From Hyphomicrobium sp. (GTDB lineage Bacteria; Pseudomonadota; Alphaproteobacteria; Rhizobiales; Hyphomicrobiaceae), in NCBI RefSeq assembly GCF_003987855.1, contig NZ_RXIZ01000008.1, positions 132,803 to 196,802 of the forward strand: a DNA stretch of 64,000 nucleotides. Direction: 5' to 3'. A program made the translations under genes and the position numbers. This document shows, one piece after another, positions 1 to 8,426 of the stretch (positions are counted from its first letter, which is position 1; every line of letters starts with the position of its first letter). The notes beneath the pieces were generated by a model that was given only the letters and a program-made list of their open reading frames with translations, was not told where the DNA came from and made no database searches.

Positions 1-147
1 CGCATCGACGTTTTGACACGCACGCTTATGGCGGTGTGCTTCCTGGCTACCGGATCAATCTTAATTGCGGCTCTTGCATTTGACCAAATGCATCACGACA
101 ACTCCATTCGATCGTTTTCCATCGCGAGCAAGTTTTTCCTGAAGTAG
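1..147 (+). CDS. Possible C-terminal fragment or small membrane peptide, unknown
   Basis: A frame open from the first base of the window ends at TAG 145-147 and gives 48 residues with one hydrophobic stretch (MAVCFLATGSILIAALAF, beginning at the ATG at 28). It could be the tail of a gene that starts before the window, or a small one-helix membrane protein starting at that ATG. No family is recognised and no clear Shine-Dalgarno site is visible. It is convergent with the threonine dehydratase gene. Low confidence, because a 48-codon open frame can occur by chance. Confidence 0.3.
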   Translation, partial: RIDVLTRTLMAVCFLATGSILIAALAFDQMHHDNSIRSFSIASKFFLK

Positions 148-209
148 CGAACTCTCTTCCGATCCCTCTCTGATCCCGTCCTATCCTTGGGTCCTACGCC
201 GAAGCGCAG

Positions 210-229
210 GGCCCATTCTTTTGTGGGCC
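210..229 (-). terminator. Hairpin just after threonine dehydratase
   Basis: A perfect inverted repeat GGCCCA-N8-TGGGCC sits 2 bases beyond the ilvA stop codon. There is no U-run after the stem on the minus strand, so it is either a weak terminator or an mRNA 3'-end stabiliser. Confidence 0.45.
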
Positions 230-231
230 GC

Positions 232-1491
232 TCAAGCCGCGCCAGCACCCGTCGCGCTTTTTACCATCACGACGTAACCCGCCTCCTTGAGACCGTTCAC
301 GACCTGCTCCAGATGAACGCGGTCTCGCGTTTCGATGACGAGATGCAATTCCGTGCCCTTTGCAGGAACGTCGGTAAAGACGCGCTGGTGATAAACCTCG
401 ACGATATTGGCGCCGACACTGCCGATCACACCCGAGACTTTCGCAAGCTGGCCGGGACGATCCGGAAGATCGATTGCCAAGCGGGAAAGGCGGCCGTCAC
501 GGGCAAGCTCGCGGGTCAGGACGCTCGCCAGCAAGCGTGTGTCGATGTTGCCGCCGCAAAGGACGAGGCCGATCTTGCGGCCCTTGTAGAGGCGGTTGGC
601 GCCGATCAGCGCAGCCAATCCAGCGGCCCCTGCCCCCTCGACCACCGTCTTCTCGATCGTGATCAGCAGGGACACAGCACGTTCCAGATCGGCCTCCGAG
701 ACGAGAAGTATATCGTCGACCAATGCCTCGATGATCTGCTGCGTCAAAGTCCCGGGCGTTTTAACCGCGATGCCTTCAGCTAGCGTATCGCCGCCAACGG
801 GGAGCGACGACTTCTTCACCGCGTTGAGCATCGAGGGATAAAGCTGCGCTTCGACGCCTACCACCTTGATTTTCGGATTGATGGCCTTGGCAGCGATCGC
901 CATGCCTGAGATCAGACCGCCGCCGCCGATCGGCACGATCAGGACTTCAAGCTCAGGTGCCACGGCCAGCATTTCGGTCGCGACGGTGCCCTGGCCAGCG
1001 ATAACTGCCGGATCGTTGAAGGGGTGGACGAATGTCATCCCCCTCTCATCGCCATAGGCAACGGCGAAAGCGAAGGCTTCTTCGAGGGTCTGGCCTTCAA
1101 GAATGACGTGAGCACCGTGGCTCCGCGTGTTCTCGACCTTAATCGTCGGCGTGGAGGCGGGCATAACGATCGTTGCCGGGATATTCAGGCGGTGCGCATG
1201 GTAGGCGACGCCCTGCGCGTGATTGCCGGCAGACATGGCGATGACGCCGCTGCTGCGTTCCGCGTCTGAGAGGGACAGCAGCTTGTTGAGCGCGCCTCGT
1301 TCCTTGTAGGACGCCGTAAATTGCAGGTTCTCGAACTTTAGCCAGATTTCGGCGTTGAGAAGCGTGCTGAGGGTCCGGCTCGGCTCGAAACGTGTGGGTA
1401 TAACGGCGCCTCGGATCGCTTGAGCCGCATGGACCACATCGCCATAGGTTACTGCTAGGGGTGAAGTGTCACGTTTCGCCAAATTTGTCAT
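232..1491 (-). CDS. ilvA: Threonine ammonia-lyase (threonine dehydratase) with C-terminal ACT domain
   Basis: PLP-dependent deamination of L-threonine to 2-oxobutanoate and ammonia, the first committed step of isoleucine synthesis, or catabolic in the short form. The 419-residue protein has the fold-type II motifs in order: SYKERGA with Schiff-base Lys63, SAGNHAQG (88-94) and the phosphate loop GGGGL (189-193). A single ACT-like regulatory domain follows from about residue 337 (LAIDLPDRPGQLAKVSG). One ACT domain and about 400 residues match the compact ilvA/tdcB type common in alphaproteobacteria rather than the 514-residue E. coli IlvA with two. The ATG at 1491 has GGA five bases upstream. 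The gene stands alone and is divergent from the secreted protein gene at 1648. Confidence 0.93.
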   Translation of the reverse strand: MTNLAKRDTSPLAVTYGDVVHAAQAIRGAVIPTRFEPSRTLSTLLNAEIWLKFENLQFTASYKERGALNKLLSLSDAERSSGVIAMSAGNHAQGVAYHAHRLNIPATIVMPASTPTIKVENTRSHGAHVILEGQTLEEAFAFAVAYGDERGMTFVHPFNDPAVIAGQGTVATEMLAVAPELEVLIVPIGGGGLISGMAIAAKAINPKIKVVGVEAQLYPSMLNAVKKSSLPVGGDTLAEGIAVKTPGTLTQQIIEALVDDILLVSEADLERAVSLLITIEKTVVEGAGAAGLAALIGANRLYKGRKIGLVLCGGNIDTRLLASVLTRELARDGRLSRLAIDLPDRPGQLAKVSGVIGSVGANIVEVYHQRVFTDVPAKGTELHLVIETRDRVHLEQVVNGLKEAGYVVMVKSATGAGAA

Positions 1492-1507
1492 TATCGTCCG
1501 GCAGGTT

Positions 1508-1526
1508 TAAGGAGGCACTTTCCTTA
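1508..1526. promoter_or_regulatory. Small inverted repeat in divergent ilvA intergenic region
   Basis: TAAGGA-N7-TCCTTA lies 17 bases upstream of the ilvA start, in the gap shared with the divergent gene at 1648. It could be an operator, but nothing links it to a known regulator and a 6-bp arm can arise by chance. Confidence 0.25.
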
Positions 1527-1647
1527 GCATATGGCTCGCGGGCGCAGGGCATGTCCACGCCCACATTCTGCCTTTGAGCACTTTGCTTTGGTTTCGCCTT
1601 TACCGGCGAGACAATGTCGAACTGATTTGCCGGCCCGGAGAACTGGA

Positions 1648-2385
1648 ATGGACCGACCGCACCTGAAGTTGATCCTCGCTGTCGCGGCGTTGTTGGCGGC
1701 CATGGCGACACCTTCGGTGGGCCAGCAGTTCCAATACACACCATACCGCGGGTTCAACAACACGGGTCAACCCAATGACCCGCCTCCGGACAACTACTCC
1801 GCGACCCATCCGAGTGGCGTTGGCACAGGGGGCTACGACGCCAACGCGGCTTCGTCAGCACCATCGCCGTCCGGGGAGGCACGCCAATCGTCGCCTTCCG
1901 ACGCGTATAGCAGTCGCCGGGCTGCAGCAGCGCCGGACGCCTCGCCCCCGCCACCGCAAACCGGCGGCAGCTATTCTCCCTCCGGCGACGTTTATTCTCC
2001 GCCACCGCGAGGCGCCTATTCCCCATCTGAGGACGTCTATTCCCCCTCACACGTGGGCCGGGGGGCGCCACCGCCGGACGACACGGCCGGTGGCCGCAAG
2101 TACGCATCGAACTTGCCGCGTGTCGAAGTCCAGGCCGCAGCACCGGACGACGGCTTACCATTCGAGGTTCGCCAGCATGACGCTCGCCGGGCCGCGATAG
2201 AAGGGTGGAGCAGTAAGGTCGCCAACCGTTACGGCCCGGAATTTTCGCAATGGGGCGTCGCTGCGGGCAAGCACGTCGACTGCCATCCCGATAGTCGCGA
2301 CGGCATCGTCTGCACAGCAAGCGCTCAGCCTGTACGGGGCGGCCGCGGTGGCGGACCTGCCGCGCCGGACGATTACCGCAATTGA
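1648..2385 (+). CDS. Secreted Pro/Ser/Tyr-rich protein of unknown function
   Basis: A protein of 245 residues with a clear signal peptide at the N-terminus (MDRPHLKLILAVAALLAAM, cleavage probably near SVG-QQ). The frame stays open upstream to 1531, but the ATG at 1648 is preferred because it opens the signal peptide and has GGAG 7 bases upstream. The middle is low complexity: residues about 109-133 carry two near-copies of a YSPSxDVYSP unit, embedded in Pro/Ser/Ala-rich sequence. The last 60 residues look more globular (WSSKVANRYGPEFSQW, with two Cys). No family is recognised. A cell-envelope or secreted role is inferred from the signal peptide only. Confidence 0.75.
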   Translation: MDRPHLKLILAVAALLAAMATPSVGQQFQYTPYRGFNNTGQPNDPPPDNYSATHPSGVGTGGYDANAASSAPSPSGEARQSSPSDAYSSRRAAAAPDASPPPPQTGGSYSPSGDVYSPPPRGAYSPSEDVYSPSHVGRGAPPPDDTAGGRKYASNLPRVEVQAAAPDDGLPFEVRQHDARRAAIEGWSSKVANRYGPEFSQWGVAAGKHVDCHPDSRDGIVCTASAQPVRGGRGGGPAAPDDYRN

Positions 2386-2497
2386 TTTCGCTTCAAAGCC
2401 GAAGATGACGCGGCGACGGCAATCGGCTGTTGATCGGAGCTCGTCTTTTTGCCATTGCGAAAGCCGAGGGGCTCAATAGCCGGACAGGATTGGCATT

Positions 2498-3373
2498 ATG
2501 GCAAGAGTGGCTTGGTTGGGATTGGGCGTCATGGGTTATCCCATGGCTGGCCACTTGAAGGTCCGCGGCGGCCACGAGGTGGTTGTCTACAATCGTAGTC
2601 CGGCGAAAGCGGAAAAGTGGCAAAAGGAATTCGGCGGAACCGTTGCGGCCACGCCGGCAGAGGCCGCGCGCGGCTGCGATGCCGTTTTCTCCTGCGTCGG
2701 CAACGATGATGACTTGCGCAGCGTCACGACGGGATCGGACGGCGCGTTTCAGTCGATGGCCGCCGGTTCTCTCTTCATCGATCACACGACGGCATCGGCG
2801 AAGGCTGCTCGTGAACTTGCCGCAGATGCGGAGCAACGCGGATTTCATTTTCTGGATTGCCCTGTCTCGGGTGGGCAGGCTGGTGCGGAAAATGGCGTGC
2901 TCACGGTAATGGCAGGCGGCGAGGAGGCTGCCTTCAAGAAAGCGGAGCCGCTGATCTCCTGCTTTGCGCGGGCCGTGCGGCTGATGGGCCCGTCGGGTTC
3001 GGGCCAACTCGCCAAAATGTGCAACCAAATCGCCATCGCTGGGCTTGTGCAGGGCTTGGCCGAGTCCATCCACTTCGCCGAATGCGCAGGGCTAGACGTG
3101 ACAGCACTTATCGAGACGATCTCGAAAGGGGCGGCGCAGTCATGGCAGATGGAAAATCGATGGAAGACGATGCACGGACGTAAGTTTGACTTTGGCTTTG
3201 CGGTCGATTGGATGCGCAAGGACCTCGCGATCTGTTTCGATGAAGCCGCTTCCAACGGCGCCGATCTCTCGGTGGCGAAGATCGTGGACGGGTTCTATCG
3301 GGAGGTGCAGTCGCTGGGCGGGAGCCGTTGGGATACGTCAAGCCTGATCGCGCGCCTGAAACCCAAGACGTGA
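2498..3373 (+). CDS. NAD(P)-dependent 3-hydroxyisobutyrate dehydrogenase-type oxidoreductase
   Basis: A beta-hydroxyacid dehydrogenase of 291 residues, the usual length. The N-terminal Rossmann motif GLGVMG is at residues 8-13, the substrate-binding signature DCPVSGG at 120-126, and the catalytic Lys173 lies in GSGQLAKMCNQ. The C-terminal all-helical dimerisation domain is complete. Family members oxidise 3-hydroxyisobutyrate, tartronate semialdehyde, 6-phosphogluconate-like or succinic-semialdehyde substrates. The sequence alone does not fix the substrate, so mmsB, garR or glyoxylate/succinic semialdehyde reductase are all possible. It is convergent with the Lrp gene. Confidence 0.88.
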   Translation: MARVAWLGLGVMGYPMAGHLKVRGGHEVVVYNRSPAKAEKWQKEFGGTVAATPAEAARGCDAVFSCVGNDDDLRSVTTGSDGAFQSMAAGSLFIDHTTASAKAARELAADAEQRGFHFLDCPVSGGQAGAENGVLTVMAGGEEAAFKKAEPLISCFARAVRLMGPSGSGQLAKMCNQIAIAGLVQGLAESIHFAECAGLDVTALIETISKGAAQSWQMENRWKTMHGRKFDFGFAVDWMRKDLAICFDEAASNGADLSVAKIVDGFYREVQSLGGSRWDTSSLIARLKPKT

Positions 3374-3401
3374 CGTTGAGGCGTGATCGGCCCCAAGCTC
3401 G

Positions 3402-3899
3402 TCAGGCTTCCGCGCGTTCGCTTCGTCCCTTCTCGGTGATCGCGAACTGCAAGGGCAGCGCAGTCGTATACTTGATCTGTTCCATCGCGAAGGCGGATGA
3501 AACTTTTGCGATGTCCACTCGGGAAATCAGCTTTTTGTAGAACGCGTCGTAGGCGGCAATATCGGGGACGGCGACGCGAAGCAGATAGTCGATCTCGCCC
3601 GACATGCGGTAAAATTCTACGACCTCCGGAAATTCTGCGACTGCCGCATGAAATTTCTCAAGCCAGTTGAGCGAGTGCTTGTCTGTCTTGATGGAGACGA
3701 AGACCATCACACCGGCATTCACCTGCTCCGCGTCCAGGATCGCGACGCGCCGTTGGATGACCCCGGATTCTTCGAGCTTTTGCACGCGTCGCCAGCAGGG
3801 CGTGGTCGATAATCCCACCTCTTTGCCGATGTCGGCTACAGGGCGCGTGCAATCCTGCTGCAGGATGCGCAGAATTTTGACGTCCATATCGTCCAACAT
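3402..3899 (-). CDS. Lrp/AsnC family transcriptional regulator
   Basis: A regulator of 165 residues with the N-terminal winged helix-turn-helix (LDDMDVKILRILQQD, then VADIGKEVGLSTTPCWRRV at about 20-38) and a C-terminal RAM/AsnC ligand-binding domain (VFVSIKT, EVVEFYRMSGEIDYLLRV). Such proteins form octamers and respond to amino acids. The upstream region holds TAGAATTATTGTGCT at 3950-3964, which resembles an Lrp box and could serve autoregulation (inference). The oppositely oriented neighbour at 2498 converges on it and offers no clear target. The specific effector is unknown. Confidence 0.9.
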   Translation of the reverse strand: MLDDMDVKILRILQQDCTRPVADIGKEVGLSTTPCWRRVQKLEESGVIQRRVAILDAEQVNAGVMVFVSIKTDKHSLNWLEKFHAAVAEFPEVVEFYRMSGEIDYLLRVAVPDIAAYDAFYKKLISRVDIAKVSSAFAMEQIKYTTALPLQFAITEKGRSERAEA

Positions 3900-4024
3900 G
3901 CGAAGAGTCTCCGGTCACGAAAAGAGATTTTTAAAGATCATCGATTTCGTAGAATTATTGTGCTTGGCTGGCTCAAAGTCAATAAAACGCGGGCAATATT
4001 TTCCCCGGAGCGCAAAGGGGTAGG

Positions 4025-4636
4025 TTAAGCCTTCGCGCTTGGGCGGCATGAAACCTCCGCATGCCAGCGCATGATGTTGTCGAACCTTTCCGGTTTGCCG
4101 AGGCGCGCAGGCTTCATGAAGTCGACGGTGACAAGGGCCGTGATGTCCGCGACGGAGTAGTCGCTGCCGGCGATGAAGCGGCTGCCCCCCAATCGCTCAT
4201 CAAGGCGGCACAACTCCGACGTTACCTTTTCTTTGTTGGCCTCGCCCCACTCACGAATTTGAGGAACTTCGAGATGCGCCATTTTCGGATGAAGATGCCG
4301 AAAGACGGCGAATACCGCATTGGAGAGACCCAGCTCGACGCGCCGGTTCCACATCTCGACCTCGGCCTTGCCTATGGGACCGACGCCGAACAACGGCGGC
4401 TCCGGCGCGATCTCCTCGAAATACCGACAGATCGCGATCGTTTCGCAGATTGCCCGGCCGTCATCGAGCACGAGAACGGGAACGCGATGCCAGGGGTTCA
4501 GCATGGCGAACTCGCCTCCCTTGAGATCCTCCGTCATCATGTTGCGCTCTTCGCGCGGAACAGTGATGCCTTTCTCGGCAAGGAAGATGTTGACGCGCCT
4601 CGGACTTGGCGCAGCGTGCGTTTCGATGATGCGCAT
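4025..4636 (-). CDS. Glutathione S-transferase family protein
   Basis: A protein of 203 residues with an N-terminal thioredoxin-like GST domain (HAAPSPRRVNIFLAEKGI, then NPWHRVPVLVLDDG and the glutathione gamma-glutamyl-binding ETIAICRYFEE) and a C-terminal helical domain (FIAGSDYSVADITALV). The Ser in APSPRR sits where the beta/theta-type catalytic Ser or Cys lies. The frame is open to 4891, but the ATG at 4636 is chosen: AGG lies 7-8 bases upstream and the start falls 10 bases beyond the stop of the nuclease gene. An ATG at 4660 would overlap that gene by 14 bases. Probably co-transcribed with the nuclease gene. The substrate is unknown. Confidence 0.87.
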   Translation of the reverse strand: MRIIETHAAPSPRRVNIFLAEKGITVPREERNMMTEDLKGGEFAMLNPWHRVPVLVLDDGRAICETIAICRYFEEIAPEPPLFGVGPIGKAEVEMWNRRVELGLSNAVFAVFRHLHPKMAHLEVPQIREWGEANKEKVTSELCRLDERLGGSRFIAGSDYSVADITALVTVDFMKPARLGKPERFDNIMRWHAEVSCRPSAKA

Positions 4637-4646
4637 TAAATCGGCC

Positions 4647-5237
4647 TCATCTGGCTTCATCCGCCACGTTGCCGGCGCGCCAGTCGCGCGGGTTTTCGAA
4701 ATCTCCGGCCCAAATACCCGCCTTCGACGATCGGGCCGCTTGCTGCTCGCTGTCGAAAGCACCGTAAGCGACGGCCATGCCCGTGGATACCATATGAGCA
4801 TTGAGATCACGGCCATTGGCAACGCAGTTGCCAAGCAATCGGCCATAGACGTCGCGCTCGCTGATCCGGCAGGTGACTTCGTTGCCGCCAATGGCGCGAG
4901 CTAGTTCATCGCGAGCGGCAACGCCGCATTTCCAAGAAACACCGGCGCGGCCGCACTCCTGTTTCCATTCCGGCGCATCGATACCCTTCAGGCGGACTTC
5001 CTCGTCACCGACCCACAGACTGTCGCCATCGAACGGATCAGCCCTGCCGGTGACCGACGGCGGGAAGGGGTCGCCCACATGCGGGGCATTCCACCTACTC
5101 CGATGATGACCGAAAACGATCAGGATAGCGGAAAAAATCAATAACAGGCCGAGCCTTACGTACGAAGCTCGGCTCCGCCGCAAAGGCCTGCCCTTCCACG
5201 TTCTCGGACCACGGCCGCGATATGGTTGCATCGTCAA
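4647..5237 (-). CDS. Membrane-anchored/secreted SNase-like (thermonuclease family) nuclease
   Basis: A protein of 196 residues with a basic N-terminus, one transmembrane segment at about residues 26-43 (VRLGLLLIFSAILIVF), then a staphylococcal-nuclease-like OB-fold domain. Catalytic residues of the family are visible: Arg and Glu in VRLKGIDAPEWKQ and the second Arg in ERDVYGRLLG. The Asp of the metal site lies in the DGDS turn. It is expected to face the periplasm. The natural substrate is unknown, and many bacterial members carry out uncharacterised nucleic-acid cleavage. It is divergent from the histidine kinase at 5347. Confidence 0.88.
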   Translation of the reverse strand: MTMQPYRGRGPRTWKGRPLRRSRASYVRLGLLLIFSAILIVFGHHRSRWNAPHVGDPFPPSVTGRADPFDGDSLWVGDEEVRLKGIDAPEWKQECGRAGVSWKCGVAARDELARAIGGNEVTCRISERDVYGRLLGNCVANGRDLNAHMVSTGMAVAYGAFDSEQQAARSSKAGIWAGDFENPRDWRAGNVADEAR

Positions 5238-5346
5238 TTTTTGGCTCTTGGGCGAAGCATTTAAGGCTTGCTTTAACGAATTGCCGCCAATTTACCAGCG
5301 CGCCCCGGCCGATGCCCCAGCGCTTCATGGGATTGCGACAACCGGT

Positions 5347-6981
5347 ATGGACGATCACGCCAACAGCATCGAACCGGCCGCCGTAAAGCCGTCGCGTCCG
5401 CCACGATCTGCGCAATCCAGGAATGAGTTAAAATCATTCCGGGAGAAGCTGTCGCAAGGCGCCCCAACCAAGCCAGAGTTCGAATACGAGCTGCTGACGA
5501 TGTTCGCGCGCAACGAGACGAGCGCGCCCTTCGCCATGCCGGCCCTGTGCTTCATTTTTTACATAACGTCGATGTTCTGGGCGTCGTTCGCCGAGGCTAC
5601 GACCTGGATCGCGATCGTCTCGATTTCGCGCGTCTACATGTTGGATCAATGCCGCCGGTTGCTGTCGATCCCTCGTACCGAGGTGAACGTCAGGCAGTGG
5701 CAGCGGCACTTTTTCCGCATCGAACTCGTCAACGGCTCCGCTCTTGCAGCCTTCGCCCTGATCGGGATGACGATACAGAACGACAACATTGCCATGTCAC
5801 CGGCAACGTTCTCATCACATGTTTTCATCTTCGCGACGTTGATGGTCGTGCTGGCGATCCGAATGACGTTCGCGTCGACACTGCCGCAGCTTTTCCTTGC
5901 TGGCACGGTGCCGATGACGGCAGCCGTGGCCGTCCGGCTTTTTACCCTCGGTGATCCCTTCTATTTCGCACTCGCGTCGATGGCGATCGGCATTCATGTC
6001 TTCTTTGTTTACCTCGCTCGCGGCCTGCATTCGACGGCTTTGGCGATGGTGGAGTTTCGCGCCGAGAAGGATAGCCTGATTTCGGAGCTCGAAGAGGCGA
6101 CGGCCATTTCTGATGAAGCGCGGCGGCGCGCGGAAGCCGCCAATAAAGCGAAATCGCGCTTCCTCGCCACCATGAGCCACGAGCTGCGGACGCCGCTCAA
6201 CGCCATCATGGGATTCTCGGAAGTGATGGAAAACGAGTTGCTGGGTCCGATCGGCAGCGACGTCTATCGCGACTACGCGCACAACATCTACCAGAGCGGC
6301 GATCACCTCCTCTGCATCATCAACGAGATTCTCGATCTGTCGCGGATCGAAGCCGGCCGCTACGATCTCAATGAAGAAAAAGTCACTCTCACCGATATCG
6401 TTGAAGACTGCGAGCGGCTCGTGAAGATCAAGGCCGATGCAAAGGCCCTCATGATCGTCGAAGATTTCGCGCCCGATCTGCCGCAAATCTGGGCGGATCC
6501 GCGGGCTCTCAGGCAGATCTGTCTCAACCTTTTGTCTAACGCGTTGAAATTCACGCCGCGAGGCGGACGCATCACTCTCATCGTCGGCCATACGGAAGAC
6601 GGCGGCCAGTTTCTTACCGTGGCCGATACCGGTCCCGGTATTCCGAAGGACGAAATTCCCCGCGTGCTGCAGGCTTTCGGTCAAGGATCCCTTGCGCACG
6701 AAACTGCTGAGGGTGGCACGGGGCTCGGCTTACCGATTGTTCAAAACCTGATCCATCTTCATGGTGGCACGTTCGATCTGCATTCGGAGCTCCGCAAGGG
6801 CACGGAAGTGACGGTCACGATCCCACCTCAACGTGTGATGAAGCCCAACTCAACTCTTAACCCGGCCGGACAAGATCGCCTTCGCGAAGCAGGGACGCGG
6901 CCGCCGCGTCAGTCGCGGATGCGTGCCACCACTTCCTATAATCCCGACGCGTCTTACCGGCTGGCGGGCGATGTGCGTTGA
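5347..6981 (+). CDS. Membrane sensor histidine kinase (PleC/DivJ-like HisKA type)
   Basis: From the ATG at 5347 the protein has 544 residues. An upstream TTG at 5248 is in frame, but that region is basic and lacks a clear ribosome site. Order: a soluble N-terminus, four to six hydrophobic helices at about 65-225, a short coiled-coil linker (AEKDSLISELEEA...EAANKAKSRF), a HisKA domain with phospho-acceptor His278 in MSHELRTPLNAIMGFSEVM, then an intact ATPase domain: N-box NLLSNALKFTPRGG near 393, DTGPG near 427 and GGTGLGLPIV near 456. The H-box and the ELLGPIG extension are typical of PleC/DivJ/PdhS kinases that control alphaproteobacterial development. No response regulator is adjacent, so it is an orphan here. 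Confidence 0.9.
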   Translation: MDDHANSIEPAAVKPSRPPRSAQSRNELKSFREKLSQGAPTKPEFEYELLTMFARNETSAPFAMPALCFIFYITSMFWASFAEATTWIAIVSISRVYMLDQCRRLLSIPRTEVNVRQWQRHFFRIELVNGSALAAFALIGMTIQNDNIAMSPATFSSHVFIFATLMVVLAIRMTFASTLPQLFLAGTVPMTAAVAVRLFTLGDPFYFALASMAIGIHVFFVYLARGLHSTALAMVEFRAEKDSLISELEEATAISDEARRRAEAANKAKSRFLATMSHELRTPLNAIMGFSEVMENELLGPIGSDVYRDYAHNIYQSGDHLLCIINEILDLSRIEAGRYDLNEEKVTLTDIVEDCERLVKIKADAKALMIVEDFAPDLPQIWADPRALRQICLNLLSNALKFTPRGGRITLIVGHTEDGGQFLTVADTGPGIPKDEIPRVLQAFGQGSLAHETAEGGTGLGLPIVQNLIHLHGGTFDLHSELRKGTEVTVTIPPQRVMKPNSTLNPAGQDRLREAGTRPPRQSRMRATTSYNPDASYRLAGDVR

Positions 6982-7006
6982 ATGCCGACGTTGAGAGCGT
7001 AAAGCG

Positions 7007-7702
7007 ATGATGCTTTTCTCGATAATTTTTGTTGCTCTTGGCTTGGCTGGAATTGTCGGCGCCACAGTTTTCGGCGGCCTCAGCTTTACTGCCATCCCGG
7101 ATCTGCCCGCCGCGGGATCGGTTCTAGCCATCCTTGTTGTTCTCTATCTGGCAACGCTTCTGAGCCATCGGGGGGAACGCGGACTTGCGTTTTGGCCGAC
7201 ACTACTCGCGTGTCTCTCCGGCGCAGTTCTGGTGGCAGGCGCGTATAACAAGAACGCTTCGCTGATGTTTTCGGATCTTCTCAGTCGCGCCAAGACCGCA
7301 GACGAGACACCCGCCCTTCCCTACAGCGGTCCAGCGTCTGTTCGCGTCAGGCGCAGCGATGACGGAAGCTTCTTTGCGAACTCGGAAATAAACGGTGCCA
7401 CCATGTCGGTGCGCATTGATAGCGGGGCCGCCACGGTCGTTCTGAAGCAGTCGGATGCTGAAAGAGCCGGCATCGACCTTTCCGGGCTCAACTTCGACAC
7501 GCCTTTAAGAACTGCGAACGGAACGAGTTATCTTGCGCCCGTCAGACTCAAATCTGTGCGCATCGGTCCCCTCGTCATGCACGACGTCGAGGGACTTGTT
7601 GCTCGCGCGGGGAGTCTTAACGAAAACTTGCTCGGTACAAGTTTTTTAAGACGTTTGGCGTCCTATGAGGTTGCCGGGAATTTCGCGACGCTCCGGCAGT
7701 AG
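7007..7702 (+). CDS. TIGR02281-type clan AA aspartic protease, membrane-anchored (copy 1)
   Basis: A protein of 231 residues with three hydrophobic segments at about 3-25, 35-52 and 62-78, followed by a retropepsin-like single-lobe domain at about 105-228. The catalytic motif is IDSGAATVVL, a D-S-G variant of D-T-G. The flap-like region (LRTANGTSYLAPVRLKSVRIG) and the terminal LLGTSFLRRL are also recognisable. Such proteases act as dimers, and the active domain is probably periplasmic. It lies 26 bases after the kinase gene and 44 before a paralogue, so these may form one operon. Substrate unknown. Confidence 0.85.
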   Translation: MMLFSIIFVALGLAGIVGATVFGGLSFTAIPDLPAAGSVLAILVVLYLATLLSHRGERGLAFWPTLLACLSGAVLVAGAYNKNASLMFSDLLSRAKTADETPALPYSGPASVRVRRSDDGSFFANSEINGATMSVRIDSGAATVVLKQSDAERAGIDLSGLNFDTPLRTANGTSYLAPVRLKSVRIGPLVMHDVEGLVARAGSLNENLLGTSFLRRLASYEVAGNFATLRQ

Positions 7703-7746
7703 CTTGGACCGTGCGCGTCAACGGCGCTGGCAAGAGGTGACCTGAA

Positions 7747-8319
7747 ATGTCATCGGCAACCGTCAATCTGTTCGCGTCGTTCGCACTTGCTGGCCTCGGT
7801 GCCGCTGGACTTGCCTATACGCTCTCGCACCCTTCCCTCATCGCCGAATTTTTCGAGGACGGTAGACGCCCCTCGGCGATCGCTTCCGGCGCTGAGAATG
7901 CAACTAAGATCGACGACCAGGACGCGGATGCCGCGGCCCGTGTTCAACCTGGAACAATAACCCTGCCAGCAGGTCATAACGGCCACTTTTTCACTGCTGC
8001 TGAGATCAATGGCCGAGATATCGATGTCATGGTCGATACGGGGGCAACGCTCGTCGCGCTGACCTACGATGATGCGGCGAGAGCAGGAATCTTTGTCAAG
8101 CCGTCCGACTTCACCCAAACCGCCCAGACCGCCAATGGCATCACTCGGGTGGCGCCTGTGACCATTTCCCAGGTTCGAATTGGCGACATACTTGTGCGCA
8201 ACGTGAGCGCCGTGGTGTCACATCGCGGGGCCTCGGAGCGCACACTTCTCGGCATGTCGTTTCTGGGCCGGCTGTCGCGAGTCGAAATGCGCGGCACTAC
8301 GCTCGTTCTAGAAGAGTGA
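7747..8319 (+). CDS. TIGR02281-type clan AA aspartic protease, membrane-anchored (copy 2)
   Basis: A protein of 190 residues with one N-terminal signal-anchor (about residues 5-28) and then a retropepsin-like domain with the canonical catalytic motif VMVDTGATLVAL. The flap region (TANGITRVAPVTISQVRIGD) and the family's closing LLGMSFLGRLSRVEMRG follow. The ATG has GAGGTG 8 bases upstream. It is homologous to the gene immediately upstream, which looks like a tandem duplication that later lost or gained membrane helices. A periplasmic dimeric protease is inferred, and the target is unknown. Confidence 0.88.
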   Translation: MSSATVNLFASFALAGLGAAGLAYTLSHPSLIAEFFEDGRRPSAIASGAENATKIDDQDADAAARVQPGTITLPAGHNGHFFTAAEINGRDIDVMVDTGATLVALTYDDAARAGIFVKPSDFTQTAQTANGITRVAPVTISQVRIGDILVRNVSAVVSHRGASERTLLGMSFLGRLSRVEMRGTTLVLEE

Positions 8320-8426
8320 CTATTCCACTTTTCCGCCCCGAACATTGCTGATAGAGCGGCGCCTGGAACCCCGCGCTTATGTGAGCGCGTTAGGTCCCCG
8401 AATGAACAAAGTTCGAGGAGAACCGC

